A DNA stretch of 64,000 bases from Salipiger mucosus DSM 16094 (GCF_000442255.1 NZ_KE557274.1:549311-613310); one strand, 5' to 3'; shown: positions 22,804 to 31,842, numbered from the stretch's first letter. The notes: generated from the sequence alone by a model not told the origin. Made by a program: numbers and translations.

Positions 22804-24342
22804 CTGATTCTGTGGAAAAACACCCGTTCGCAAGCGCAGAATATCGATTGCAGAACACGGGGCGTGCGCCTTTCCTGTCAGGCTTTTCGCGGTTGCTGCG
22901 GTGCAGGAAGGATCTTGGCCAGTTTGCGGAGGTTTTGGGCGGTTGCGGCAAGAAGGAATTCGTCATTTGCGCCGCGTGGACCACGTAATCGCAGCCTGTT
23001 CAGGCCAAGGATCCGTTTGAGGTGGGCAAAGAGCATCTCGACCTTCTTCCTCAGCTTCATCGAGATCACATACTGCTCGGTTTTGGCGATCTCGCGAGCG
23101 ACCTCCCGGGCATCTTCATGTTCTTCGCGAGTGATCTTGCGGGCATCCGCATTCGGGCAGCACTTCGCTTTTGATGGGCATGCCTGACAGACCTCTTTCA
23201 GCGCCCGATAGCGGGCTGTGCCCTTGCCGGTTGGCCCGCGGTTCGGATCGGAATAGTTCCGGCGGAACTGCTTCAGCTCATGCCCCTCGGGGCAGATGTA
23301 TTGGTCGTTCTCCGCATCCCATTCAAAGTCGACGCGTGTCCAAGTCCCATCGGATCGTCCGGATTTGTCGAAAACGGGGATATGCGGGGCAATCTTGCGC
23401 TCGACCAACCAGCCCAGCATCGGCCCGCTGCCATAGGCCGTGTCCGCGATCAGGCGTTCGGGATGGAGGGCGAACTTGGTCTTCACACGCTCCAGCATGG
23501 TCTTGGTCGCACCGACCTCGGCCTGCCGAATGGACCTGGTGGCTTCGACATCTACGATTACGCCATGGTCGGTGTCGATCAGGTAGTTGTCAGAATAGCT
23601 GAAGAAAGCCGGACCCTTACGTGCGGCCGTCCACTGGCTGGCCGGGTCGGAATGCGACGTGAACTTCGGCTGCACCTCGCTGGCAGCACCGAACGCTGCC
23701 TCGTCCAGAGTCTCAAGATACTCGCGAACGGCCCGCGGGGCATCAGCAGGATCGACCTGCGCCGGATCCCACTCCTCCTTCGGAGTCGAGTTCTGCTTGT
23801 TGGCATCGGCTTCGATCAGGCTCGCGTCGATGGCCATGCGCTGTCCGCTGACCAGGCCCTCTTCGATGCACCGCGCGACGGTCGTCTCAAACAGGTGGCG
23901 GAGCAGTTCGCTCTCGCGGAAACGACCATGGCGGTTCTTCGAGAAGGTGGAATGGTCCGGAACCCGATCGCTGAGGTCCAAGCGGCAAAACCAGCGATAC
24001 GCCAGGTTCAGATGGACCTCCTCGCAGAGCCGCCGCTCGGACCGGATACCAAAGCAGTATCCGACCAGGAGCATGCGGATCAGCAATTCGGGATCGACGG
24101 AGGGGCGCCCTGTGTGACTGTAGAAATCGGCAAGGTAGGCGCGGATGCTGCTGAGATCGACGAACCGATCAATGGATCGAAGCAGATGATCCCGGGGGAC
24201 GTGATCTTCCAGCGAGAACTCGTAGAACAGCGCTGGCTGCGCCTCCTGCTTGGATCCCATCATCGCCATTCCTCCCGCCCGTTGGCGGAATTGAATCAGC
24301 AAGATGCCCCTCGATCAAGCGCGAGTTTTTCAACAAAATAGG
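22804..24342 (-). mobile_element. IS1182-family insertion sequence
   Basis: Imperfect terminal inverted repeats: ATTCTGTGGAAAAAC (22807-22821) at the left and GTTTTTCAACAAAAT (24325-24339), the inverse of ATTTTGTTGAAAAAC, at the right. They enclose a single intact transposase gene. Exact ends are uncertain by a few bases and no target duplication was resolved. Confidence 0.75.
22878..24263 (-). CDS. IS1182-family transposase
   Basis: DDE transposase. The start is taken at ATG 24263 because GGGAGGA is six bases upstream (an earlier ATG abuts it). Features: MMGSKQEAQPALFYEFSLED, the N-terminal block LLRSIDRFVDLSSIR, DHSTFSKNRHGRF, the DDE region starting GQRMAIDASLIEADANKQ, LIADTAYGSGPMLGWLVER, the Cys-rich segment CQACPSKAKCCPN, and the C-terminal RKKVEMLFAHLKRILGLNRL with the catalytic Glu. 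It appears full length (461 aa) and could be active. Confidence 0.92.
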   Translation of the reverse strand: MMGSKQEAQPALFYEFSLEDHVPRDHLLRSIDRFVDLSSIRAYLADFYSHTGRPSVDPELLIRMLLVGYCFGIRSERRLCEEVHLNLAYRWFCRLDLSDRVPDHSTFSKNRHGRFRESELLRHLFETTVARCIEEGLVSGQRMAIDASLIEADANKQNSTPKEEWDPAQVDPADAPRAVREYLETLDEAAFGAASEVQPKFTSHSDPASQWTAARKGPAFFSYSDNYLIDTDHGVIVDVEATRSIRQAEVGATKTMLERVKTKFALHPERLIADTAYGSGPMLGWLVERKIAPHIPVFDKSGRSDGTWTRVDFEWDAENDQYICPEGHELKQFRRNYSDPNRGPTGKGTARYRALKEVCQACPSKAKCCPNADARKITREEHEDAREVAREIAKTEQYVISMKLRKKVEMLFAHLKRILGLNRLRLRGPRGANDEFLLAATAQNLRKLAKILPAPQQPRKA

Positions 24343-24434
24343 CTCGGAGCGGAAGTTCGCTGCGCACCGCATGAACGGCAGCTTCGGGTACTGTCGAGCG
24401 CGCCGCGCGCCGATTAGGGGCAAACTCGGGGTCG

Positions 24435-24451
24435 GTGCCTAACAGAGGCAC
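24435..24451 (-). terminator. Short hairpin downstream of the 24458 gene
   Basis: GTGCCT-AACAG-AGGCAC lies seven bases past the minus-strand stop codon at 24458. There is no T run. The segment 24343-24434 between it and the IS end shows nothing else. Confidence 0.4.
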
Positions 24452-24457
24452 ACCTTG

Positions 24458-25228
24458 TCATGGTCCCGCCGGCGCCGTCGTCGGGCGTTCGCTTGTCACC
24501 TGGGCCGTGTTCTCGAACCGTCCCAGGTACCCTGTCTTCTTGTTGCGGGCATGGCAGACCGTTTCGGGCACGTGCCCGGCGTAGTCGAGATCCGCAGCGT
24601 CGAAGACAAGGCAGTGACGAGCGGCATCGACCTCGTAAGTCGCGCCGACGAACCCCTCGGCCGCAAGTTCGTCCTCAATGGCGTCCAGGTCATCGACATC
24701 GGTCGCGTCAAAGAAGACGCCGGCGACCCTGGCCTGGAGGACGCGACCGGTCAGACCTTTGCCCGGGAGCTGTGCCTCGCAGGCCTTCGTCACCTGGAGT
24801 GCCTTGACTGGGTTGGCGTAGCCGAGCCTGGAGGTTTCGTCTTCGTCAGGTCGGATGTCCGAGGGAGCGAAAGATGGCATCGGCGACAGGTCGGGAACAT
24901 AGATCGTTGTCCGCGCGTCCGCCGCAGGCTCGCCTTCGTTGAGTTCGAACGAGAGGCGGGGTGCCAGCTCGCGGAAGGCGTCGATGATCACCGCAGCTTC
25001 CTTGTCGTCGATGAAGAACGGGTCCTTCAGGGTGAAGGGCAGGGCCCGCGACTCGACGGAGCTGGCCGTGATCGTATCCCAGAGGTGGACCGAGGATTGC
25101 CGCTGGCCCGGGAAGACCACCAGCGCATGCCGCTAATCGATCATCCGACCCTTGTGAATCTTGCGCCCGTGTTGCGCGAGATTGAGATCACGAACGCCCA
25201 GCGCGTCGTTGAAATTCGGTGTGCTCAT
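24458..25228 (-). pseudogene. Unknown gene interrupted by an in-frame amber codon
   Basis: From ATG 25228 the frame reads MSTPNFNDALGVRDLNLAQH, GRKIHKGRMID, then TAG at 25133-25135, and continues in the same frame as RHALVVFPGQRQSSVHLWDT through to 24458. The second part alone has only a GTG (25120) as start. Both sides look like one coding sequence of about 256 codons. The longer part includes LPFTLKDPFFIDDKEAAVII, TTIYVPDLSPMPSF and DLDAIEDELAAEGFVGATYE. Function unrecognised. Readthrough, a sequencing error or a nonsense mutation cannot be told apart here. Confidence 0.55.
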
Positions 25229-25338
25229 GATCGTGATCTGCGCGATCCCGTGCAATTTTCAGGATCGCAGATGTTTGGAAGACTTGCGGAACCACCTGCG
25301 AAGACGGCACCCTGTGGCCAGGACGGAAAGGAAGCGGC

Positions 25339-25578
25339 ATGGACTGGAGCGATCCAAAAGCCAGGCTCTCACTGATCGAGGAGGTCGGCCCGGAAAAATT
25401 CGGGGCACTCCTGCGTGCGCATGAAGAGGCCTGCGTGGTCGACACGGTGAACGGGTACCGGATCCGGACGACCGAAACCCGTTTCGGTACCCTGTACACG
25501 CTGGAGGGAACGAGAGCGGCCTATGCGTCTCTTGCACGGGCTCGCGACGAGGCGATGGTTCTGCCGCACCAGGCGTGA
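25339..25578 (+). CDS. Hypothetical protein (79 aa)
   Basis: AAGGAAG lies six bases before ATG 25339. The product MDWSDPKARLSLIEEVGPEK... is small, acidic and soluble, with YRIRTTETRFGTLYTLEGTR in the middle that looks like a short beta-rich fold. No known family. Small plasmid-type gene, convergent with the truncated gene at 25586 (7 bases between stops). Confidence 0.6.
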   Translation: MDWSDPKARLSLIEEVGPEKFGALLRAHEEACVVDTVNGYRIRTTETRFGTLYTLEGTRAAYASLARARDEAMVLPHQA

Positions 25579-25585
25579 CGGTGCC

Positions 25586-26088
25586 TCACATCCCTGGCGG
25601 CTTGGGCAGCTGGCGCGCGTCAGGGCATTCCGGTGATGGATCATCGGGTGTCAGTACCCGCTCAATCGTAATCACCGCCGGATCGAGGATGACCCAGCTG
25701 TCTTCCAGCTCGGGAACGAGTTTCCTGAGCTTCGCGTCGCTCATGCGGTCCACCTTGTCACTGCCGATTTCCAGGATCCGTTCCAGGGCCGTGGTGGTGA
25801 CGCCTTCGTAGCGGTTCAGATAGACGAGGGCGGATGCGCCTGCGCGGCGGGCTCGTTGGTTAGTGCTCTTCCAGGAGCCGGACCGGTCTTTGACACGCTT
25901 CACCTCGGGAAGATCGAAACGCTCGCCGTGGACAGTGACCTCGAGAACGCTGCCGCGGCCGGCGCGCATCCTGGCCTGGGCGAGGGAGCCGAGGTGAACG
26001 CCTTCCGGCTGATCCCGAAGACCACAGAACTGGAAGGTCTCGAGATCTGTCCAGCGGCTCCGAAAACGGGTGGCAGCGTCATTAGAAG
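25586..26088 (-). pseudogene. 5'-truncated hypothetical gene at the edge of the efflux cassette
   Basis: An ATG exists at 25969, but good coding sense in the same frame extends upstream without a start: SNDAATRFRSRWTDLETFQF, CGLRDQPEGVHLGSLAQ, then MRAGRGSVLEVTVHGERFD. It ends at the 15-bp inverted repeat (26089-26103) that bounds the TetR-RND cassette, where its frame runs into the 3' end of tetR. The gene has therefore probably lost its beginning when the cassette arrived. Remaining parts include WKSTNQRARRAGASALVYLN and LVPELEDSWVILDPAVITIE. Function unknown. Confidence 0.55.
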
Positions 26089-26099
26089 TCAGGCGCCGC

Positions 26100-26696
26100 C
26101 TACTTGGGGTCGAGTGCCTGCACCACGGAGGCGATACTTCTGTTGGCCTGATCGACGATCTGGTCGAGGGCGATGTCGTTTCCTGCAGTCCAGTCCTTGA
26201 AAGAAAGCGCGATCGCTTGCGAGACGAGGTGAGAGATTAAGTGCGCCGCGGGTTCCTGTCCGCGCCCCAAGCGCCGCGACAGGAGAGGAGTCAGCTCCCG
26301 AGTGAAGTTCGTGATAATGGCACTGAATACTGGCTGAAGGTCGGGCGATTCACCTAAGATCTTGCCGATGTTCCGGATGACGGAGCGGTCAGGCGCCGCA
26401 TCGGTAGCGACCTGTCTTACCAGGCATTGCAGATCCTGCAGGAGCGGCTTTTCCGAGATCTCGAGCCAGTCGTAGGCATGACCAAACCGTTCGGTTTTCG
26501 GCCCGACGATGGCGTCCTGCTTGTTTTTGTAATGGTTGAAGAATGTGCGCCGGCTAATCCCGGCATGCTCAGCGATCATGTCGATGGTTACGGCCTTGTA
26601 TCCATGGTCCACCGCAAGCTGCAGGGTCGCGCGTTGGATCGCGCGCGCTGTCTTTGTCCGCTTTCTGGAAGTGGCCGGTGTTTTTTGGGCGCCCAT
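26100..26696 (-). CDS. TetR/AcrR-family repressor
   Basis: 198 residues. The N-terminal HTH is typical: ARAIQRATLQLAVDHGYKAV, then IDMIAEHAGISRRTFFNHYK with the TFFNHYKNK recognition segment. The C-terminal ligand domain is diverse. It is divergent from the MFP-RND operon, and a 17-bp palindrome (26727-26743) in the shared gap is the likely operator. Probably derepresses the pump when its drug ligand binds. Confidence 0.92.
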   Translation of the reverse strand: MGAQKTPATSRKRTKTARAIQRATLQLAVDHGYKAVTIDMIAEHAGISRRTFFNHYKNKQDAIVGPKTERFGHAYDWLEISEKPLLQDLQCLVRQVATDAAPDRSVIRNIGKILGESPDLQPVFSAIITNFTRELTPLLSRRLGRGQEPAAHLISHLVSQAIALSFKDWTAGNDIALDQIVDQANRSIASVVQALDPK

Positions 26697-26726
26697 CGCG
26701 ACACTCCATCACGTTTGGTTCAGATT

Positions 26727-26743
26727 ATTGCACAGAGTGCAAT
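26727..26743. promoter_or_regulatory. Palindromic operator of the efflux operon
   Basis: ATTGCAC-AGA-GTGCAAT is a perfect dyad in the 106-base gap between divergent tetR and the membrane fusion gene. Size and position are as expected for a TetR dimer site. Confidence 0.65.
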
Positions 26744-26802
26744 TTTGTGGAAGTGAGTTGGCAAAGCCGGGCGCGCTGCACCGGCCCGCACGAGGAATAC
26801 AA

Positions 26803-27957
26803 ATGACCTTTCGCTTAACGCACCTACTCGCCGTCGTTTTTCTTGCAAGCGCCGCGAATGCCCAGATGCCGCCGTCGACCGTTGGTGTGATAGAACTCGA
26901 AACCCAAGCTATTCCGCGCACCATTGTCGAGCCCGGGCGCGCGATTGCTTCGGCCGAGGTGGATATCCGCCCGCGCGTCGAAGGCACCATAATGGAGATT
27001 GTCTACCAAGCCGGGCGGCCGGTCGAGGCTGGCGATGTGCTCTTCCAGATTGATCCTTCGACATACGAGGCCGATTTGCGTGCGGCAGAAGCCGACCTCG
27101 CCGCGGCACAGGCGTCGGTAGCGGAAGCCGAGGCGGCCCTGCATCGGTCGGAGCAATTGCTCGGGACCGGGACGTCGCAGGCGCAGGTCGATACAGCCCG
27201 CAGCACGCTCGAACAGGCAAGGGCGACGCTGCAATCGGCAACCGTGACCCGCGACCTGGCGCGGACGGACCTGGACCGCACGACAGTCACGAGCCCCATC
27301 ACGGGGGTTGCTGGTTTCGCGACCGTTTCGGTTGGCGATCTGGTCTCGGCCAACCAGGCGGATGCCCTTGCGACCGTCACGCAACTCGACCCGATCGACG
27401 TGGAGATCTGGGCCCCCTCGGCACGGATCCTGTCACTGATCGAGGATGTGTCGAGCGACCGGGTGGAGATCGCGGAGTCGATCACGGCAACGCTGACGCT
27501 CGAGACGGGCCGCGCCTTCGATGCGGACGGGCAGATGGTCGCGACCGGTCAGAACGTATCCGAGACGACCGGCTCCCGCGCGACCCGCTTCCGCTTCGAG
27601 AATCCCCGCCATGTGCTTCTCCCCGGCATGTTCGTTCGGTCGGAAGTCATGCTGGGATCGACGCGGGCGATCCTCGTGCCGCAATCGGCCACCGAGCGCG
27701 CGCCAACCGGAGAGCTGACAGCCTGGGTCGTCGTGGACGAAACGGCCGAGCAGCGCAGTCTGCAGGAAATCGGCACGCATGAACACGGCTGGATCGTGAC
27801 CGATGGCGTCGCGGCCGGAGAGCTTCTGGCCATCGACGGACTGGCGAACCTCACACCTGGCGCCGAGGTCCGGACCGTTCCGGCGATGCTGGACGAGGAC
27901 GGCGTGGTCCGCGATCTCGAGGGCCCCAACGCGTCCAACGACGCCGAAGCGGAATAA
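26803..27957 (+). CDS. RND efflux periplasmic adaptor (membrane fusion protein)
   Basis: Periplasmic link between an RND pump and an outer-membrane channel. ATG 26803 follows GAGG; residues 1-20 are a signal peptide (MTFRLTHLLAVVFLASAANA). Then come the lipoyl/barrel half (AEVDIRPRVEGTIMEIVYQA), a helical hairpin (YEADLRAAEADLAAAQASVA, then TARSTLEQARATLQ), the second lipoyl half (DLDRTTVTSPITGVAGF) and the beta-barrel (PGMFVRSEVMLGS). No lipobox Cys is present. The stop is 9 bases before the RND start. No outer-membrane factor gene is nearby. Confidence 0.93.
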   Translation: MTFRLTHLLAVVFLASAANAQMPPSTVGVIELETQAIPRTIVEPGRAIASAEVDIRPRVEGTIMEIVYQAGRPVEAGDVLFQIDPSTYEADLRAAEADLAAAQASVAEAEAALHRSEQLLGTGTSQAQVDTARSTLEQARATLQSATVTRDLARTDLDRTTVTSPITGVAGFATVSVGDLVSANQADALATVTQLDPIDVEIWAPSARILSLIEDVSSDRVEIAESITATLTLETGRAFDADGQMVATGQNVSETTGSRATRFRFENPRHVLLPGMFVRSEVMLGSTRAILVPQSATERAPTGELTAWVVVDETAEQRSLQEIGTHEHGWIVTDGVAAGELLAIDGLANLTPGAEVRTVPAMLDEDGVVRDLEGPNASNDAEAE

Positions 27958-27966
27958 CGGTACATC

Positions 27967-30900
27967 ATGGCTCAGTTCTTCATCCACCGGCCCGTCTTCG
28001 CATGGGTCATCGCCGTTCTCGTGATGCTCATGGGGGCGATCAGCCTGTGGCGCTTGCCGATCGAGCAGTATCCGCAGATCGCCCCGACGACGATCAACAT
28101 CAGCGCCAATTACGGCGGCGCCAACGCCGAGGTCGTCGCCAACTCGGTCACCACGGTGATCGAGGATGCGCTGACCGGGATCGAGGGCGTGATCTACATG
28201 ACCTCGTCATCCTCGGCGGGGAGTGGCAGCGTCGTTCTGACCTTCGAGGACGGTGTCGATCCGGACATCGCGCAGGTGCAGGTGCAGAACGCGATGCAGC
28301 GCGTCACGGCACAGCTTCCGTCGATCGTGCAGCAGAACGGCGTTTCCGTGCGGCGCTCGACCAGCTCGACGCTGCTGGTCGCCGCATTGGTCGACCGCGC
28401 CGGCAACAGCACCTCGCTGGAGCTGGGTGATCTGGTGACGGGCCGGATCGTGGGCCCGGTGCAGCGCCTCGACGGCGTCGGTTCGGCCCGGCTTTTCGGA
28501 ACCGGCTACGCCATGCGGATCTGGATGGACCCGTTGCGGATGAACCAGTACGGCGTGACCCCCGCCGACGTGACCGCCGCGATCTCCGATCAGAATTCCA
28601 ACGTCACGGTGGGCGAACTCGGCAGCGAGCCCATCGCCAAGGGCCAGCAGATCACGGTGGCCCTGTCGGTGCAGTCGCAGCTCAGCACCGCCGAAGAGTT
28701 CGAACGCATCCTGCTCAAGACCTCTCGGGACGGATCGACTGTCTTCCTCGGCGACGTCGCCGACATTGCCATCGGGCAGGAATCCTACGGCACCGGCGGG
28801 CGCTACAACGGCCAGCCCGCGGCAGGCTTTTCGGTGTCGCTGGCACCGGGCGCGAACGCCGTCGCCACCGCCGATCTCGTCCGCGAGACGCTAGCCACCC
28901 TGGGGGCGGCGCTGCCCGAGGGCGTCGAGGTCGTCTACCCCTACGACACCTCGCCCTTCATCGAGGAATCCATCACCCAAGTCTACCACACACTGATCGA
29001 AGCGGTGGTCCTCGTCTTCCTCGTGATCTTCGTTTTCCTGCAAAGCTGGCGGGCGACGTTGATCCCCATGGTCGCTGTGCCCGTGGTGCTTCTCGGGACC
29101 TTCGGCGTGCTGCTGCTCTTCGGCTACACGATCAACACCCTGACGATGTTCGCGCTGGTTCTCGCCATCGGCCTTCTGGTCGACGACGCCATCGTGGTCG
29201 TCGAGAATGTCGAACGGGTTATGGACGAGGAAGGGCTGGGCCCCGTCGCGGCGACCGAAAAGAGCATGAGGGAGATCACCTCGGCGCTGATCGGGATTGT
29301 CCTCGTCCTCTGTGCGGTCTTCCTGCCGATGGCCTTCATGACAGGCTCCACCGGGGCGATCTACCGCCAGTTCTCGATCACGATCATCACCGCCATGGTC
29401 CTGTCGCTGGGTGTCGCGGTCATCCTGACACCGGCCATGTGCGCAACCTTGCTCAAGCAGAGTATCCGCCGATCCGGCTTTGCGCCGGCGCGCTGGTTCA
29501 ACACCTCCCTCGAGCGCACCACGTCCGGCTATGGCCGCGCGGTCGGCGATCTGATCCGGCGGCCCTTTGCCATGCTGGTGGTGCTGGCCGCGATCACCGG
29601 GGGTGCGCTTTACTTCTACGACCGCCTGCCCAGTTCGTTCATCCCGCAGGAGGATCAGGGCGTCCTGCTCGTCATGGTCTCGACTCCCGACGGGTCCACG
29701 ACCCCCAAGACCGAAGCGCGCGTCGCAGAGGTCGAGGACTATCTTCTGAATACGCAGGGCGAGGCGGTCGAATCTGTCTTCGGCGTGATGGGCTTCAGCT
29801 TCAGCGGCTCGGGGCAAACGGCGGCCATGCTGTTTGTCAAGCTGGCCGACTACGAAGAGCGCAAGGGCACGAGCGCCGCTGATATTTCCGGGCGGATCAA
29901 CCAGCACTTCTACCTCAACAGTCGGGCGGGCACCGTCTACGCTTTGCAGCCGCCGGCGATCCAGGGCATGGGGGCAGCCTCGGGCTTTTCGATGTACCTC
30001 GTTGACCGGGGCGGCCAAGGCGCGGAGCGCACGGCGCAGGCGGCCGACGAGGTCGTGGCGACAGCGCAGCAAGACGGGCGCGTGACCAACCTGCGCGGCA
30101 ACGACAACCCGATCCAGTCCTCGCTCCGCATCGATATCGACCAGCAGAAGGCGGCCGCCCTCGGCCTGTCCGTCAGTGAGGTCAATGCGATGCTCTCGGT
30201 GATCTTCAGCGGGCGCGAGGTGGGCGATTTCCCGATGGCCGACGACCTGCGCCCGGTGATCGTGCAAGGACAGGCCGAGGCCCGCTCGCAGCCCGAGGAT
30301 ATCGGGCGCTGGTATGCCCGCAACGACTCTGGCGAGATGGTCTCGCTCGATGCCTTCACCTCGCTTGTCTGGGACGAGCAGCCTCAATCCATCAACCGCT
30401 TCGCTGCCACTCGGGGGATCGAGCTGACCGGCACCGCCGCCGAGGGCGTATCCTCCGGCGACGCGATGCTGCTGATGGAGGAGTTCGTCTCCGACCTCGG
30501 CGAAGGTTTCGGCGTCGAATGGACCGGACTGTCGTATCAGGAGCGCCTGTCGGGCAATCAGGCGCCGCTCCTTTACGCGTTGTCCGCGCTCGTCGTCTTC
30601 CTCGCCCTCGCCGCGCTCTACGAAAGCTGGGCCCTGCCGCTGGCGGTGATGATGACGGTCCCTGTCGGCATTTTCGGAGCCATCGGCGCGGCGCTGTTCT
30701 TCGGCCAGCTGAACGACGTGTACTTCAAGGTCGGACTTCTGACGACGATCGGCCTGGCCGCAAGGAACGCGATCCTGATCGTGGAATTCGCCGAGGAGCA
30801 GCGGCGCGAAGGCAAGGGCCTCGTGGAGGCTGCGATCACTTCCTGCCGGATGCGCCTTCGTCCGATCCTGATGACGACGCTAGCGTTCATGTTCGGCGTG

Positions 30901-31080
30901 CTGCCCCTGGCGATCGCTTCGGGAGCTGGCGCCGCCGCACAGCAGTCGATCGGCATCGGCGTTCTAGGCGGCATGACCGCCGCGGCGTTCATCGGGATAT
31001 TCCTGGTGCCGGTCTTTTACGTGGCTATTCTCGGCAGCGTTGGACGCGTTCGGCAGGCAAGGCTGCGGGTTGAGGCGTAG
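27967..31080 (+). CDS. AcrB/HAE1-type RND multidrug efflux permease
   Basis: Proton-driven inner-membrane exporter of drugs or lipophiles. 1037 residues, standard HAE1 length. Signature segments: MAQFFIHRPVFAWVIAVLVM at TM1, LPIEQYPQIAPTTI, TM4 with AIGLLVDDAIVVVENVERVM carrying the two Asp of the proton relay, and GLAARNAILIVEFAEEQ in TM10. Two large periplasmic loops are present, ending with a short basic tail. Forms a tripartite pump with the adaptor upstream; the channel must be encoded elsewhere. A strong hairpin follows at 31117-31170. Confidence 0.96.
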   Translation: MAQFFIHRPVFAWVIAVLVMLMGAISLWRLPIEQYPQIAPTTINISANYGGANAEVVANSVTTVIEDALTGIEGVIYMTSSSSAGSGSVVLTFEDGVDPDIAQVQVQNAMQRVTAQLPSIVQQNGVSVRRSTSSTLLVAALVDRAGNSTSLELGDLVTGRIVGPVQRLDGVGSARLFGTGYAMRIWMDPLRMNQYGVTPADVTAAISDQNSNVTVGELGSEPIAKGQQITVALSVQSQLSTAEEFERILLKTSRDGSTVFLGDVADIAIGQESYGTGGRYNGQPAAGFSVSLAPGANAVATADLVRETLATLGAALPEGVEVVYPYDTSPFIEESITQVYHTLIEAVVLVFLVIFVFLQSWRATLIPMVAVPVVLLGTFGVLLLFGYTINTLTMFALVLAIGLLVDDAIVVVENVERVMDEEGLGPVAATEKSMREITSALIGIVLVLCAVFLPMAFMTGSTGAIYRQFSITIITAMVLSLGVAVILTPAMCATLLKQSIRRSGFAPARWFNTSLERTTSGYGRAVGDLIRRPFAMLVVLAAITGGALYFYDRLPSSFIPQEDQGVLLVMVSTPDGSTTPKTEARVAEVEDYLLNTQGEAVESVFGVMGFSFSGSGQTAAMLFVKLADYEERKGTSAADISGRINQHFYLNSRAGTVYALQPPAIQGMGAASGFSMYLVDRGGQGAERTAQAADEVVATAQQDGRVTNLRGNDNPIQSSLRIDIDQQKAAALGLSVSEVNAMLSVIFSGREVGDFPMADDLRPVIVQGQAEARSQPEDIGRWYARNDSGEMVSLDAFTSLVWDEQPQSINRFAATRGIELTGTAAEGVSSGDAMLLMEEFVSDLGEGFGVEWTGLSYQERLSGNQAPLLYALSALVVFLALAALYESWALPLAVMMTVPVGIFGAIGAALFFGQLNDVYFKVGLLTTIGLAARNAILIVEFAEEQRREGKGLVEAAITSCRMRLRPILMTTLAFMFGVLPLAIASGAGAAAQQSIGIGVLGGMTAAAFIGIFLVPVFYVAILGSVGRVRQARLRVEA

Positions 31081-31116
31081 GCGGCGCCTGATGGTAAAGG
31101 TGACGTTGGGACGAGC

Positions 31117-31170
31117 GCCGACACCCAGTCCGCGCCGCGCCGTGGTCATGGCCGCGGAATGGGTGTCGGC
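31117..31170 (+). terminator. Strong hairpin after the RND gene
   Basis: GCCGACACCCA...TCCGCG (31117-31134) pairs with CGCGGA...TGGGTGTCGGC (31153-31170), seventeen pairs with one mismatch, around an 18-base loop. It lies 36 bases past the pump stop codon. Likely a transcription terminator or mRNA-stabilising stem. Confidence 0.6.
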
Positions 31171-31309
31171 AAAGCGATTAATTCCTCTCCATCACATAGA
31201 CTTGCTATCGACTGGGAAAGAAACCGTCTTCTAAACGACGTTAATCCGGACGCAGGGTCAAATTCACATGTGAGCGGCACATACTGCCAGTGCTCGGGTG
31301 GATACGAAC

Positions 31310-31630
31310 ATGCACGACAAGGAACATCGCAGACTGACACGGCAGATCGATGCGCTCGGTCGAAAGATGCCGATCCTGAAACGGCCGTCACAGGCGTTGA
31401 TGCGCCGGGGCTGGGGAGCCGTGCGTCTGCCGTTCTCTGCCTTGATGATCGTCGGCGGGCTGTTGTCGTTCCTTCCGGTTCTCGGGATCTGGATGCTGCC
31501 CTTGGGCTTGCTGTTCCTGGCCTTCGATGTGCCGATCCTGCGCAAGCCCATGTCCGGAAGCTTCATTCGAGCGCGCAGGTGGGGCGGGCAACGCATCCGG
31601 GCGTTCAAGCGGCGGCGCCTGCGGAAGTGA
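31310..31630 (+). CDS. Small inner-membrane protein (106 aa)
   Basis: From ATG 31310 (MHDKEHRRLTRQIDALGRKM); a GTG at 31298 would add four residues. One long hydrophobic region (LPFSALMIVGGLLSFLPVLG, IWMLPLGLLFLAFDVPILR) forms one or two membrane segments flanked by strongly basic ends (SFIRARRWGGQRIRAFKRRR). Similar small membrane proteins occur in Rhodobacterales, but no function is known to me. Monocistronic between the efflux cassette and a tiny zinc-ribbon gene. Confidence 0.65.
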   Translation: MHDKEHRRLTRQIDALGRKMPILKRPSQALMRRGWGAVRLPFSALMIVGGLLSFLPVLGIWMLPLGLLFLAFDVPILRKPMSGSFIRARRWGGQRIRAFKRRRLRK

Positions 31631-31710
31631 CTTGTTCCTTGTCGGGGACCGTGGAGGCGCATAGCTGAGGAGGGCGCCGCTCGACACGGCCGCGGCTTGG
31701 CGAGGGCGAC

Positions 31711-31842
31711 ATGAGCGAAGGGCAGCGCTATCTCTGGATCCTGTGCCGGTGCGGGAACCAAAGCACCGTGCCATGGTCGATGGAGAACACGACATTGCGC
31801 ACCGAGATTCTGCCTCGGGCAAGATGCTCCAGATGCGGATAG
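31711..31842 (+). CDS. Tiny zinc-ribbon protein (43 aa)
   Basis: GAGG lies six bases before ATG 31711. The product MSEGQRYLWILCRCGNQST... ends with RARCSRCG and has two cysteine knuckles (CRCG near residue 12 and CSRC at the C-terminus), as in rubredoxin- or zinc-ribbon-type mini proteins. Trp/Tyr content also argues for a real fold. Probably binds zinc; partner unknown. The following 31843-32017 shows nothing. Confidence 0.5.
   Translation: MSEGQRYLWILCRCGNQSTVPWSMENTTLRTEILPRARCSRCG

Larger units (their letters stand above)
26089..31091. mobile_element. Efflux cassette bounded by a 15-bp inverted repeat
   Basis: TCAGGCGCCGCCTAC (26089-26103) and its exact inverse GTAGGCGGCGCCTGA (31077-31091) bracket tetR, the membrane fusion gene and the RND gene. 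Each copy contains the TAG stop of the outermost gene. No transposase is inside and no target duplication was found, so mobility is inferred only from the repeat and from the truncated gene on the left. Confidence 0.4.

Noticed and set aside
28891-30387. 498-codon minus-strand frame opposite the RND gene
   Set aside because: Shadow of the pump gene, whose proton-relay motifs are intact on the plus strand. The same applies to the long frames opposite dctM, mccA and the binding protein at 59310.
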